Shown: positions 1-8,478 of the stretch, piece after piece
Numbering within the stretch: position 1 is the first letter of the stretch
Layout: every line of letters begins with the position of its first letter
Assembly (NCBI GenBank): GCA_902529785.1
Contig: CABZXV010000004.1
Coordinates: 1 to 49,185 of the forward strand
Direction: 5' to 3'
DNA from: an uncultured Pelagibacteraceae bacterium
GTDB lineage: Bacteria > Pseudomonadota > Alphaproteobacteria > Pelagibacterales > Pelagibacteraceae
DNA length: 49,185 bases
Program-made: the position numbers and the translations under genes
Notes under the pieces: model-generated
The model's input: the letters and a program-made list of their open reading frames with translations, nothing else
Database searches by the model: none
Told to the model about the DNA's origin: nothing

Positions 1-248
1 AGTAAATTACAAAGTATTTCATAACCAAAAAAGCCAATAAAAATATCTGTTTCTTTCCTATATTTTTTTGTTGAAAATGAATTTAAGAAATTTTCTATAT
101 TCCTGTTGTTAATTATTATTTTTTTTGAAAAATCAGTAAATAAATCGTAGCCACCATCAACTTTGTATATTATCAGCGGCTTATTAGACTGATAAAGATT
201 TTCTAAAAATGGATTAAATTTTAGTTTATGCTGTTTGAACTCGTTCAA
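1..248 (-). CDS. Chorismate-binding synthase component I (PabB/TrpE type), N-terminal fragment cut by window edge
   Basis: An open frame runs leftward off the window. The visible 82 residues include PLIIYKVDGGYDLF and, near the edge, FIGFFGYEIL. The latter matches the conserved glycine-tyrosine patch (GxxGYxxYE) in the N-terminal domain of anthranilate synthase and aminodeoxychorismate synthase component I. These enzymes aminate chorismate with ammonia from a glutamine amidotransferase subunit, for tryptophan or folate. No ATG is in frame; a TTG at 246-248 is the only ordinary start and would overlap the end of the upstream MFS gene by 23 bp. Which of the two enzymes it is cannot be told from the fragment. 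Confidence 0.6.
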   Translation of the reverse strand, partial: MNEFKQHKLKFNPFLENLYQSNKPLIIYKVDGGYDLFTDFSKKIIINNRNIENFLNSFSTKKYRKETDIFIGFFGYEILCNL

Positions 249-1446
249 TTGATTTCTCTTTAATTGGTAAGTGTATCAAACCTGCAAAGATTGATAATGC
301 GATAGAAACGTACCATGCGTAGTCAAAATTTCCATGCATTTCATAAAAAACTCCTCCTAAATATGCCCCAAGAAAAGACCCAATCTGGTGACTTACAAAA
401 ACTATTCCATAAAGAAGACCAATATGTTTTGTTCCAAATATATGACCTACTAAACCATTTGTTGGTGGCACAGTTGAAAGCCATAGAAGTCCAAAAGTAA
501 CTCCAAATACAACTGAGTTAAATATACTTGGTGGCAAATATAAAAAATATATTAGCGAAACACCTCTTAACAAATATATTGCACTTAGTACTTTCTTTTT
601 ACTAAACTTAGTTGCAAGATAACCACTTCCCATAGTTCCTATCATATTGAACACACCTACTAATGCTAAAATCATAGCTGCTGTCCAGTCAGGCATACCT
701 CTATCCATCATGTATGTTGGTATATGTGTAGCAACTAAAGCTATATGCCAACCGCAAACAAAAAATCCTAAGGTTAAAAATATAAAGCTTTTATTATTAA
801 ATGCTTCTATTAAGGCTTCTTTAGCTGTTTGGTTATTATTATCGTTATTTCCAACTGGAGTTTTAGGTGTACTAATAAATAAAGCTGTTATTAGACCTAT
901 TCCTAAAAGAAAACAAAAATATAAAATCGTTATTTCCCATCCAATTTCAATTAATGAATATCTTACAAGTAAAGGCGACACAAAAAAACCAAATGATCCT
1001 GCACAAGTTACAATGCCTGTAGCAATTGTTCTATTAGATGATGGAAAATGCTTTGCAACTACTGAAACTGGAATGCTTATAGCAGTTCCACCTAATCCAA
1101 TTCCAATTAGAAGTCCTATGGTTAAAGTAAAAAGATAACCTGTATTAAGCCCTGAATAAAATAGGAAAAGTCCTGCTAAGTAAAATAAAAATCCTACAAA
1201 TATTGCGGTTGCACCTCCGTACCTATCAGTTATGAAACCAAATATTGGACTAAAGACTCCCCACATCAATAATTGTAATCCAATAACAAAACCAAAATGA
1301 GAAATTGAAATATTTAGATCAGCATTAAAATCAAAAAAAAATAATCCGAATGTCTGCCTTATACCAAGAGATACAATAACAACTAATGAAGCTGCTATTA
1401 GTGTAATTAATGCTTTTTTTGTAGTAAAAAATTTTTCAGAACTCAT
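226..1446 (-). CDS. MFS transporter, oxalate/formate antiporter-like
   Basis: This 406-residue membrane protein has about twelve hydrophobic segments. A first-loop signature, FGFITDRYGG, follows TM2 as in the major facilitator family, and a long polar loop of Asn residues (around 200-208) separates the two six-helix halves. The N-terminal IRQTFGLFFFDF resembles the OFA/monocarboxylate-type branch. Substrate is unknown; an organic anion is only a guess from the family. Its ATG overlaps the TGA of the upstream MetC-type gene by 4 bp (ATGA), so the two are probably co-transcribed and translationally coupled. The chorismate synthase fragment follows with overlap. Confidence 0.85.
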   Translation of the reverse strand: MSSEKFFTTKKALITLIAASLVVIVSLGIRQTFGLFFFDFNADLNISISHFGFVIGLQLLMWGVFSPIFGFITDRYGGATAIFVGFLFYLAGLFLFYSGLNTGYLFTLTIGLLIGIGLGGTAISIPVSVVAKHFPSSNRTIATGIVTCAGSFGFFVSPLLVRYSLIEIGWEITILYFCFLLGIGLITALFISTPKTPVGNNDNNNQTAKEALIEAFNNKSFIFLTLGFFVCGWHIALVATHIPTYMMDRGMPDWTAAMILALVGVFNMIGTMGSGYLATKFSKKKVLSAIYLLRGVSLIYFLYLPPSIFNSVVFGVTFGLLWLSTVPPTNGLVGHIFGTKHIGLLYGIVFVSHQIGSFLGAYLGGVFYEMHGNFDYAWYVSIALSIFAGLIHLPIKEKSIERVQTA

Positions 1447-2618
1447 TTAATGAATTTAAGCGATTTTCGCAAATCTTCAATTAAATCTTTTGGATCCTCA
1501 AGTCCTATGTGTAATCTAACAATTTTTTCGTCTTCTTTTATGTCTGAATAAATTCTATTTCCTCTCTCAGCTTTACTTTGATGAAGTGCTAAACTTTCAA
1601 AACCTCCCCAACTATATCCATAACCAAATAATTTGAGAGAGTTAACAAATTTGATTACAGATTTTCTATCCTTAGTTTTTATTTTTAGGCCCATTAAACC
1701 AGATGCTCCTGAATAATATTTTTTCCATAACTTATAATTTAGAGATCCTTTTTTATAAGGATATAGAAGTTTAACTTTTTTATTTTTTGATAAAAATTCT
1801 GCAACCTTTCTAGCATTTTCTTGATGTTTATCTAATCTAACATCTAGTGTTCTTAATCCTCGAGTTATCAAGTAAGCATCATCAGGGCCTAATCTTAAAC
1901 CAATAATTTTTTGTGCTTTCTCAACATGTTTAAAAACTTTTCTATTCACTGCTAAGCTTCCGCCCATTACATCCGAGTGTCCTGAGTAATATTTGGTTGC
2001 TGAAACTATCGACATATCAAATCCTAATTTCATCGGTTTAAAAAAATATGGTGTTGCCCAAGTATTATCAATTGCAGTAAATACTTTCCTTTTTTTAGCA
2101 ATAGATATTATTTTTGATAGATCTTGAAATTCAAATGAATTACTACCAGGGTTTTCTACGAAAATTAATTTTGTTTTTTTGTTAATTATTTTATTAAGAG
2201 ATTTTAAATCATGAGGATTGTAAAAAGTTGTTTTAATATTAAATTCTTTTAAAAAGTCTTGGGTTAAAACTCTTGTTGGATTGTAAACAGGGTCAGCAAC
2301 AACTATTTCATCTCCGGGTCTTACAACACTAAAAATTGCTAAGAAAACAGATCCAAAACCTGTAGGTGTTAAAAAAACATGATAAGAGTCCTCGAGCTTG
2401 GTTAAAATTTTTTGCAAAATATGTGTTGTTGATGTTCCCTGTCTCCCATAATCAAAATGGCCACCTCTTGGATCTTTCTTATATTTAGACTGAGTTCGTC
2501 TTATGTCGTTCATTGATTTAAATATTATGGTAGATGCGCGTACTACTGGTGGATTAACTGAATGATTATGGAAATCTTTGGCAGTATGTTTTAAAAAAGT
2601 TTTAAACGATTTGCTCAT
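1443..2618 (-). CDS. metC: Trans-sulfuration PLP enzyme, cystathionine beta-lyase type
   Basis: This PLP-dependent Cys/Met metabolism enzyme cleaves cystathionine to homocysteine, pyruvate and ammonia in methionine synthesis. It has the Gly-rich cofactor region (YGRQGTSTTHIL, TPTGFGSVF), the DNTWATP strand and the PLP lysine in SATKYYSGHSDVMGG, at residue 209 of 391. That last motif favours MetC over MetB/MetZ. The open frame extends upstream to 2714, but I start at ATG 2616-2618. The extra 32 residues are hydrophobic and unlike the family, and they would overlap the small basic gene on the other strand. It probably forms an operon with the MFS gene that follows. Confidence 0.85.
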   Translation of the reverse strand: MSKSFKTFLKHTAKDFHNHSVNPPVVRASTIIFKSMNDIRRTQSKYKKDPRGGHFDYGRQGTSTTHILQKILTKLEDSYHVFLTPTGFGSVFLAIFSVVRPGDEIVVADPVYNPTRVLTQDFLKEFNIKTTFYNPHDLKSLNKIINKKTKLIFVENPGSNSFEFQDLSKIISIAKKRKVFTAIDNTWATPYFFKPMKLGFDMSIVSATKYYSGHSDVMGGSLAVNRKVFKHVEKAQKIIGLRLGPDDAYLITRGLRTLDVRLDKHQENARKVAEFLSKNKKVKLLYPYKKGSLNYKLWKKYYSGASGLMGLKIKTKDRKSVIKFVNSLKLFGYGYSWGGFESLALHQSKAERGNRIYSDIKEDEKIVRLHIGLEDPKDLIEDLRKSLKFIK

Positions 2619-2693
2619 AAAAAAATTGCTATGTTCATTGGACAATGCTATATCCACCAAATAAGTCAATAAAATAGTAAAACTAAGGAGATT

Positions 2694-2777
2694 ATGGGAT
2701 ACCCAAAAAAACACAGAGGCCGTAGAAAAATGGGCTCTAAAAAGAGAAGAGCTAGAAAAAAAAATAAAAAGAAATAA
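2694..2777 (+). CDS. 27-residue highly basic protein, resembles bS22/mS38-type ribosomal micro-protein
   Basis: ATG 2694 follows a strong AAGGAG (2685-2690). It opens a 27-codon frame of which 18 residues are Lys, Arg or His and none is acidic. The core HRGRRKMGSKKRRARKK resembles the AURKAIP1/COX24 C-terminal motif of mitochondrial mS38 and mycobacterial bS22 (basic run, R-K-M, then K/R repeats). It is divergent from metC, with 75 bp between starts, and ends 5 bp before the convergent mnmA stop. A ribosomal or rRNA-binding role is inferred from composition and this resemblance only. The strong ribosome site, clean start and stop and no overlap with neighbours argue that it is translated. Confidence 0.65.
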   Translation: MGYPKKHRGRRKMGSKKRRARKKNKKK

Positions 2778-2782
2778 AATTT

Positions 2783-3901
2783 TTAATCTTTAATCCAACC
2801 ACCACCTAATACTTTATGACCAAATTGGTCTTTCTTATAAAATACACAAGCTTGGCCAGGTGAAATTCCATATTCAGGACTAAAAAGATTAACTTTTGCA
2901 TCATTATTGTTCTGAAAATTTACATTTGCCTCTAAAAGTTTACCAGTGGATCTTACTTTAACTAAAATTTTTTGATTAAATTCTTGATTGTCTGCCAAAA
3001 GATTTAAGTTTTTTAAATTAATTTCTGTCTTTGCTAATTTTTCTTTAGGTCCTATAAATATTTCATTTTTTTCAGCATCAATTTTAATTACATAAAATGG
3101 TTCCTCGTTGGAAACTTTAATTCCTTTTCTTTGACCAATTGTGAAATTGACTATTCCATCATGTACGCCAACAACTTTTCCATCTAAATTTTTAATATTT
3201 CCTTTTTTATAGGACTCTGGTTTAAATTTTTTTATTACTGATGCATAGTCTCCATTAGGAACAAAGCATATGTCTTGGCTATCTGGTTTATCTGCAACAT
3301 TTAAATTTAACTCTTTGGCAATTTCTCTTGTTTTATCTTTTAATAATCCTCCTAATGGAAATCTAATATAGTTTAATTGTTCTCTTGTGGTATTGAATAA
3401 AAAATAGCTTTGATCTCTATTCTCATCTATTGCTCTATACATGTTTGTTTTATTATTTTGCGTCAAACTCTTAACATAGTGACCTGTAATTAAAGCATCT
3501 GCATTTAAATCTTTTGAAAATTCAAATAAATCTTTAAATTTGACTGTTTGATTGCATTGCACACAAGGTATTGGCGTTTCCCCTTTTAAATAACTCTCAA
3601 CAAAATTATCAACAACACCTTGTTTAAATTTACTTTGGTAATATAGTATCTTGTGTTCTATATCTAATTTATGTGCTACCCTCTTAGCATCCATTATATC
3701 CTGACCTGAACAACATTGTTTTGAAGCAGCAACCTCTTTACCGTCATCGTATAATTTCAAAGTTATACCAATTACTTTATAACCTTCTTTTTTCATCATT
3801 CCTGCAACAGTCGAAGAGTCCACACCTCCAGACATTGCGACAACAACTGTTGTTTCTGATGGTTTTTTATTAAATCCTAAAGAGTTAGTTTCTAAATTCA
3901 T
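2783..3901 (-). CDS. mnmA: tRNA-specific 2-thiouridylase MnmA
   Basis: MnmA puts sulfur on U34 of Lys, Glu and Gln tRNAs, using ATP and persulfide sulfur from the TusE/IscS relay. The PP-loop SGGVDSS lies at residues 24-30. The catalytic pair is Cys116 (in [10 protein letters not shown]) and Cys212 (in [13 protein letters not shown]). The GQRKGI and SPGQACVFY motifs mark the central and C-terminal beta domains. At 372 residues it has normal length. The gene is divergent from the DUF3553/cysQ operon, with 41 bp between the two ATGs, and convergent with the small basic gene. Confidence 0.95.
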   Translation of the reverse strand: MNLETNSLGFNKKPSETTVVVAMSGGVDSSTVAGMMKKEGYKVIGITLKLYDDGKEVAASKQCCSGQDIMDAKRVAHKLDIEHKILYYQSKFKQGVVDNFVESYLKGETPIPCVQCNQTVKFKDLFEFSKDLNADALITGHYVKSLTQNNKTNMYRAIDENRDQSYFLFNTTREQLNYIRFPLGGLLKDKTREIAKELNLNVADKPDSQDICFVPNGDYASVIKKFKPESYKKGNIKNLDGKVVGVHDGIVNFTIGQRKGIKVSNEEPFYVIKIDAEKNEIFIGPKEKLAKTEINLKNLNLLADNQEFNQKILVKVRSTGKLLEANVNFQNNNDAKVNLFSPEYGISPGQACVFYKKDQFGHKVLGGGWIKD

Positions 3902-3942
3902 TTGATGGTATTTATACTTATTTCTATTATAAGTTAAATTAA

Positions 3943-4119
3943 ATGATTTTAGATTTTGAGCCAGGTGACAAAGTTATTAATCCTGCCAACAAAAGTTGGG
4001 GCATTGGTCAAGTTCAGTCGATAATTAAAGACAAAGTAACTGTGAACTTTGAAAATGTTGGTAAAAAAGTGATAAATGCAAACAATATTGAGCTAGAGAG
4101 AATTGAAAGTAATGGATGA
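3943..4119 (+). CDS. DUF3553 small protein
   Basis: This 58-residue protein begins [20 protein letters not shown] and continues with GIGQVQSI and [14 protein letters not shown]. This is the DUF3553 pattern, common in Alphaproteobacteria: a short SH3-like beta fold with a WGxGQVQS core and VNFxxxGKK end. Its function is unknown; the fold is like that of small nucleic-acid-binding or CarD-like modules, which is inference only. The last 8 bp overlap the ATG of cysQ, so translation is probably coupled. It is first in a three-gene plus-strand operon. Confidence 0.85.
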   Translation: MILDFEPGDKVINPANKSWGIGQVQSIIKDKVTVNFENVGKKVINANNIELERIESNG

Positions 4120-4888
4120 AACTAAATTAAAAAATATTATCGAAAATTTAATTGACACTTTCTTAATTGCAGGAGATCTCTCTATTAAACTTAGAAATCA
4201 AGGTTTAATAAAAGAAATTAAATCTGATAATACACCAGTTAGTAATGGTGATATTGAAGTAAATAAGCTTCTTACAAAAAAAATATTAGAATTAACACCT
4301 GAAATTCCAATTGTCTCTGAAGAAACTTCGCACAACAAATCTAAAACTGATCTAAAAGACTTTTGGCTTATCGATCCTATTGATGGAACATATGATTATA
4401 TTAACAACAAAGAGGAATTTACTTTAAATGCTGGTTTGATATTAAATGGAAAAGCTGTTGCAGGATTAATCAATGCACCAGCGAAAAAAAGGATGTTTTA
4501 TTCTTATGGAAAAGATAAATCATTTGAATTATCTAATAATAAAAAAACTAAATTAGATTGTAAAAAATTAACTTCATTAAATTTGGTAAAAGTTGTTTCA
4601 TACTCAAATATATTAAAACCTGAAATTGAGATAATTCATAAAAAAATCGGCGTAACAGAGTACGTTAAAATGAAGAGCTCACTCAAATTTTGCGTTATCG
4701 CAACAGGAGAATTTGATGGTTATGTTGCTGAACCACGAGCGTGTGAATGGGATATTGCTGCAGGACATGCCATATTAGAAAACGCAGGTGGTATAATTAG
4801 AGATTTTGATGGTAATGAAATTAGATATGGAAAAAAAGATTTTAAAAATCCAAGTTTAATTATTAAAAGAAGCGATAAATTAAAATGA
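4112..4888 (+). CDS. cysQ: 3'(2'),5'-bisphosphate nucleotidase CysQ (inositol monophosphatase family)
   Basis: This metal-dependent phosphatase probably removes the 3' phosphate from PAP, the by-product of PAPS reduction. The family signatures are visible: SEE (metal Glu), DPIDGTYDYI (metal-binding DP-D-GT) and the C-terminal ACEWDIAAGHAILENAGG. I use the ATG at 4112; a TTG at 4103 is also in frame but is further from the usual N-terminus. It is 258 residues, normal for CysQ. Overlaps with both neighbours (8 bp and 4 bp) show a tight operon. A plain inositol-1-phosphatase cannot be excluded. Confidence 0.87.
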   Translation: MDETKLKNIIENLIDTFLIAGDLSIKLRNQGLIKEIKSDNTPVSNGDIEVNKLLTKKILELTPEIPIVSEETSHNKSKTDLKDFWLIDPIDGTYDYINNKEEFTLNAGLILNGKAVAGLINAPAKKRMFYSYGKDKSFELSNNKKTKLDCKKLTSLNLVKVVSYSNILKPEIEIIHKKIGVTEYVKMKSSLKFCVIATGEFDGYVAEPRACEWDIAAGHAILENAGGIIRDFDGNEIRYGKKDFKNPSLIIKRSDKLK

Positions 4889-5034
4889 GCGAGCAATTAA
4901 GAATAATTTTAATAATCATTGTATCCGTTTCAATATTTGGCTTAATAGTTTTTGTAATGGTCAAAAATTATATAAAAAACAAAATTCAATATTATTTAGA
5001 AGAAAAAAATAAAAAAACTAAAGAAGATTTATAA
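4885..5034 (+). CDS. Small one-helix membrane protein
   Basis: A 49-residue frame begins with an ATGA overlap on the cysQ stop. Residues 6-26 are a single hydrophobic helix (ILIIIVSVSIFGLIVFVMV); the rest is Lys/Glu-rich and cytoplasmic by the positive-inside rule. I do not recognise the family. Its coupling to cysQ and intact reading frame support expression. The last 17 bp overlap the convergent recX 3' end. Confidence 0.6.
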   Translation: MSEQLRIILIIIVSVSIFGLIVFVMVKNYIKNKIQYYLEEKNKKTKEDL

Positions 5035-5581
5035 TCTTTAAATATTCATCTTTATCTAAATCCATTACTCTTCTTGAAACTTCAAAATCAAAACCTGAGC
5101 GTGCTAATACTCCTATGTCTTTTTTATAAAATAAGGGTCTATTGTCTTCCTGTCTTGATGGTCCAATTCTTTTTTTTTTACAAATTTTTATAGCTGAAAA
5201 AAAATCTTGGTCTTCATTTTTATCTTTGATTTGTTCGATAGTATTTTTTATATATTTTTCACCTACGCCTTTGTTGATTAAATAATTTCTTATCTTATTT
5301 ATTGAAGATCCTCTTTGTATTAAACTTTTTGCTTTAGATTCTGAATAAAATTTGTCATTAATAAATTTTGATTTTTCAAGATCTTCAAGAACAATATCGA
5401 TTAAATTTGATACGTCATTTTTTTTTATATTTTGAGTTCTTGACGTAAGATATTTTTTTAACAAATAGGTTCTCAATTGTTGTTTTGATGGAGCAAATTT
5501 TTCTACATAATTAAGTGCGAAATTAGTCATTTCAGTTACCGTGACTTCTAATGTCTTTTTTTTATTTTTTATAGGAATCAT
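5018..5581 (-). CDS. recX: Regulatory protein RecX
   Basis: RecX binds the RecA filament and limits its recombinase activity. The 187-residue protein shows the three tandem three-helix repeats of the family: YVEKFAPSKQQLRTYLLKKY, FINDKFYSESKAKSLIQRG followed by INKIRNYLINKGV, and a last copy near DIGVLARSGFDFEVSRRV. recA is not in the window. The gene is divergent from the ABA4-like gene, with 29 bp between starts, so promoters overlap. Confidence 0.85.
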   Translation of the reverse strand: MIPIKNKKKTLEVTVTEMTNFALNYVEKFAPSKQQLRTYLLKKYLTSRTQNIKKNDVSNLIDIVLEDLEKSKFINDKFYSESKAKSLIQRGSSINKIRNYLINKGVGEKYIKNTIEQIKDKNEDQDFFSAIKICKKKRIGPSRQEDNRPLFYKKDIGVLARSGFDFEVSRRVMDLDKDEYLKIINLL

Positions 5582-5610
5582 GCGCTTATTTAATATAATA
5601 TAAAAATATT

Positions 5611-6084
5611 ATGATTGAACAAATAGCAGCTTTTTTTACCATAGAAATGATCTATTTATGGTTAAATATTGGTGTAATACCTTTTTGGCTGATTTTGATT
5701 GTTTTTCCACAATCTAAAGTTTGTGGTTTGCTAGTAACATCTGTTGTTCCTTTTTTAATATTGTCTGCTGTGTATTGCTATCTGGGTTACTACTTTTTTG
5801 TTTCTGGATACGATTTTGATTATAATTTTACACTGTATCTTGGTTTATACGATTTAAAAAACCTCTTTGAGGCAGAAGCTTTTTTAATAATGTTTTGGAC
5901 ACACTTTTTGGCTGTAAATTTATTTTGTGGCGCCTGGATTATGAAAGATAGTCAAAAATTATTTATGTCAAAATATTTAGTTTTTATTCCGTTAACTATA
6001 ACTTACTTTATTGGTCCAATTGGTTTGGTAATTTATTGGATTGCTAGAATGTTTTACGCTAAGAGAATAAATTTATTAGACTAA
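5611..6084 (+). CDS. ABA4-like (DUF4281) integral membrane protein
   Basis: This 157-residue protein has four hydrophobic helices. The features of the ABA4-like family are visible: LWLNIGVIPFWLILIVFP at the N-terminus, a central loop with LFEAEAFLIMFWTHFLAVNLFCGAWI (WxHxLAxDLFxGxWI pattern) and a C-terminal YFIGPIGLVIYWIAR. In plants ABA4 is needed for neoxanthin formation; the bacterial members have no assigned reaction. A carotenoid or retinal link is possible in a proteorhodopsin-bearing lineage but is inference. It is divergent from recX and convergent with the rhodanese gene. Confidence 0.72.
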   Translation: MIEQIAAFFTIEMIYLWLNIGVIPFWLILIVFPQSKVCGLLVTSVVPFLILSAVYCYLGYYFFVSGYDFDYNFTLYLGLYDLKNLFEAEAFLIMFWTHFLAVNLFCGAWIMKDSQKLFMSKYLVFIPLTITYFIGPIGLVIYWIARMFYAKRINLLD

Positions 6085-6092
6085 CTTCAGGA

Positions 6093-6479
6093 TTATTTTA
6101 CAATTTTAAATCCAGAATTTTGCATTGAACCAAATCCACCATCCACATGAGAAATGTTAGTAAAACCCATATTTTGTAAAGTTTTAGTGGCTAAAGCTGA
6201 TCTAAGTCCTCCTGCACAGAATAAAACTATTTCTTTATTCATATCAATTTTTCCTTCCTTAAAATATTGACTATCTGGATCCATCCAAAATTCCAACATT
6301 CCTCTTGGTATATGAGAAGAGTTTTCTATTCTACCTAATCTTTCTAATTCTCTTACATCTCTTATATCAATAAGATTACAGGTATTATTATTAACTTTTT
6401 CTAAAGCTTCACTGGGTGATATGGTTTTTATTTGTTTTAGAGCTTCTGCGACTAATGTTGATGCTGATTTTATTGTCAT
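6093..6479 (-). CDS. Rhodanese-like domain protein
   Basis: A single-domain sulfurtransferase of 128 residues. The catalytic loop CAGGLRSALAT supplies the persulfide-forming Cys, and the CH2A-like region LIDIRDVRELERLGRI lies upstream. The C-terminal GFTNISHVDGGFGSM is the usual end of the fold. It presumably moves sulfane sulfur between thiols; the acceptor is unknown. No signal peptide, so cytoplasmic. It is divergent from the peroxiredoxin gene (52 bp). Confidence 0.88.
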   Translation of the reverse strand: MTIKSASTLVAEALKQIKTISPSEALEKVNNNTCNLIDIRDVRELERLGRIENSSHIPRGMLEFWMDPDSQYFKEGKIDMNKEIVLFCAGGLRSALATKTLQNMGFTNISHVDGGFGSMQNSGFKIVK

Positions 6480-6531
6480 AAATGTTTATTACACTAAATA
6501 AAATATATTACTATAAAATAAAGGTGTCTAT

Positions 6532-6978
6532 ATGAAAGCTCCAAACTTTAAATTATCATCTACATCTGGAAAAACAGTAGAATTAAATAAAGTAAAATCT
6601 AAATATATTATCATCTATTTTTATCCAAAGGACAATACAAGTGGATGTACGATTGAAACAAATGATTTTAATAAACTTCTAAGTAAATTTGAAAATCTTG
6701 GATGCACAATTTATGGAATTTCAAAAGATAGTTTAGAGAGTCATCAAAAATGGAGCAAAAAACTTAATCTAAAGTTTGAGTTACTAGCTGATGAAGACAA
6801 GACCTCTCTTAAAGCATACAAAACATGGGCTAAAAAGAAATTTATGGGCAGGGAATTTATGGGCACTGTTAGAAGTACTTTTGTAATTAAAAAAAATAAA
6901 ATTATAAAAGAGTGGAGAAACATTAGAGCAGTAGGCCATGCTCAAGAGGTTTTAGATTTTATTAATAGTATTAAATAA
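6532..6978 (+). CDS. bcp: Thiol peroxidase of the BCP (PrxQ) type
   Basis: This 148-residue peroxiredoxin reduces hydroperoxides with thioredoxin as donor. The peroxidatic Cys is in FYPKDNTSGCTIETNDF; the usual TPGCT is SGCT here. The next motif Cys of the PrxQ pair is shifted or absent: after Cys-Thr-Ile-Glu-Thr comes Asn instead of the resolving Cys, so this may work as a one-Cys enzyme. The VRSTFVI arginine of the active site is present. A bidirectional terminator follows directly. Confidence 0.87.
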   Translation: MKAPNFKLSSTSGKTVELNKVKSKYIIIYFYPKDNTSGCTIETNDFNKLLSKFENLGCTIYGISKDSLESHQKWSKKLNLKFELLADEDKTSLKAYKTWAKKKFMGREFMGTVRSTFVIKKNKIIKEWRNIRAVGHAQEVLDFINSIK

Positions 6979-7002
6979 AAAGGCCCCAAATAGGGGCCTT
7001 TT
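6977..7002. terminator. Bidirectional rho-independent terminator between bcp and amtB
   Basis: A perfect stem AAAAGGCCCC / GGGGCCTTTT with loop AAATA lies between the convergent bcp and amtB stops. A-run and T-run flank it, so it can terminate in both directions. Confidence 0.85.
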
Positions 7003-7031
7003 CTAACTATAGAGAGAGAGATAGTTATTCT

Positions 7032-8333
7032 TTAGTCTCTTATTGCGTATGCAATTACACCAGACTCTGAAACGTCAGTTCCAAGTCTTTCTGCTTCTTT
7101 ACTCAATCTTATACCCATTGTACCTTTCATAATTCCCCAAACTATTAGTGAAACTATAAAAACAAATGCATTGATTGATATTACTCCAAGAAGCTGCGCA
7201 CCGAATGATGCATCACCATTTGTAAGTGGAACAGCTAATGTTCCCCATACTCCAGCGAATAAGTGAGCTGGAATTGCTCCAACTACATCATCGATTTTAA
7301 GTGAGAATAATAATTTAGTTCCGAACACAACTATTAGTCCACCAATTGCACCTATAAGAATTGCTGCTAGCGGTGAAGGCATTAATGGTTCAGCTGTAAT
7401 TGCTACTAGACCACCAATTGCTCCGTTAAGCATTTGTATAACGTCAGTTTTTCCTGCCATTAATCTAGTTACCGCTCCAGCTGCTAATACACCACCACAG
7501 GCTGCTAAATTTGTATTAATGAAAATATTTGATACAGCAACTGCATCATCAAATGTTCCCATTGCTAATTGTGATCCACCATTAAATCCGAACCAACCTA
7601 GCCATAAAATAAATACTCCAACTGTTACCAATGGTACAGATGACGCCGCAAACGGCTTCATAGGTTTAGCTGCTCCAGATTTATCAAATCTACCTGTTCT
7701 AGCTCCTAATAGAATTGCTCCAGCTAATGCTGCTGCACCTCCAGTTGAGTGAACGAGAGTAGAGCCAGCAAAGTCTGAGAAACCAGCAGCTGCTAACCAG
7801 CCACCTCCCCACTGCCAACCCATAACGATTGGATAAATGATACCTGAAAGAATAGCTGCAAATAAAAAGAATGGCCATAATTTAATTCTTTCAGCTAATG
7901 TTCCAGATACAATTGAAACTGTTGTTGCACAGAAAACCATTTGGAAGTACCAATCAGATCCATCTGCATATCCAGTATCTACTGAACTTGCATCAGACCA
8001 TGGAGTAAAGCTTCCAATGTATCCACCTTCTGGAATTCCGTATGCTAAATTATATCCAACCATCCAGAACATAATTCCAGCTATTGAAAATAATCCAATA
8101 TTTTTGGCACATATTACTGATACACTTTTTGATGTTACCATTCCTGATTCAAGCATGGCGAATCCAGCTGCCATAAACATTACTAGAAAACCACAGACCA
8201 AGAAAAGAAATGTATTGAATATGAAACCTACTTCAGCTGAAACTGTAGTTTCAGCATAACCGGCGCTTGTCATATTTAGTAAGAAAAATAAACTTACTAA
8301 TGGACCAACCAGTTTTTTTAAAAGTTTAACCAT
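7032..8333 (-). CDS. amtB: Ammonium transporter AmtB
   Basis: A 433-residue ammonium channel with an N-terminal signal-like segment (cleavage near SAGYA|ETT) and eleven membrane helices. The conserved twin pore histidines are visible in STLVHSTGGAAAL and GAIPAHLFAGVWG, and the Amt signature GFAMLESGMV lies in the first core helix. A strong GGAGGTG ribosome site (8336-8342) precedes the ATG. No glnK PII gene sits next to it here. The upstream 8334-8430 gap should hold a nitrogen-responsive promoter, but I recognise no specific box. Confidence 0.96.
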   Translation of the reverse strand: MVKLLKKLVGPLVSLFFLLNMTSAGYAETTVSAEVGFIFNTFLFLVCGFLVMFMAAGFAMLESGMVTSKSVSVICAKNIGLFSIAGIMFWMVGYNLAYGIPEGGYIGSFTPWSDASSVDTGYADGSDWYFQMVFCATTVSIVSGTLAERIKLWPFFLFAAILSGIIYPIVMGWQWGGGWLAAAGFSDFAGSTLVHSTGGAAALAGAILLGARTGRFDKSGAAKPMKPFAASSVPLVTVGVFILWLGWFGFNGGSQLAMGTFDDAVAVSNIFINTNLAACGGVLAAGAVTRLMAGKTDVIQMLNGAIGGLVAITAEPLMPSPLAAILIGAIGGLIVVFGTKLLFSLKIDDVVGAIPAHLFAGVWGTLAVPLTNGDASFGAQLLGVISINAFVFIVSLIVWGIMKGTMGIRLSKEAERLGTDVSESGVIAYAIRD

Positions 8334-8430
8334 TTCACCTCCGTTTAATTAAAGGTGTTCTTATAAATTTAATAAAATTAAAAACTAATGATAGTTAGGA
8401 AAAATAGGTATGCAGTAAGTGCATGTAGTA

Positions 8431-8470
8431 ACAGCCTTTTTCAAGTTTTTAAGCTTAAAAAAGGCTGTTA
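8431..8470 (-). terminator. Hairpin downstream of hupB
   Basis: AACAGCCTTTTT (8431-8442) pairs with AAAAAGGCTGTT (8459-8470) across a 16-nt loop. It lies just after the hupB stop on the minus strand. There is no long U-run after the stem, so it may act as an RNA 3' end stabiliser rather than a classical terminator. Confidence 0.5.
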
Positions 8471-8478
8471 AAAAAAGT

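Noticed and set aside
2638..2675. Sigma-70 promoter for the small basic gene (TTGGACA ... TAAAAT)
   Set aside because: Spacing of the two hexamer-like strings is about 25 nt, too wide; in such AT-rich DNA I do not call it.
2619..2714. N-terminal extension of the MetC-type gene to an ATG at 2714
   Set aside because: The added residues are hydrophobic and unlike MetC N-termini, and overlap the ribosome site and start of the small basic gene on the other strand.
7519..8259. Plus-strand open frames opposite amtB
   Set aside because: They are antisense shadows of conserved amtB codons, with proline/threonine-rich products unlike any family.
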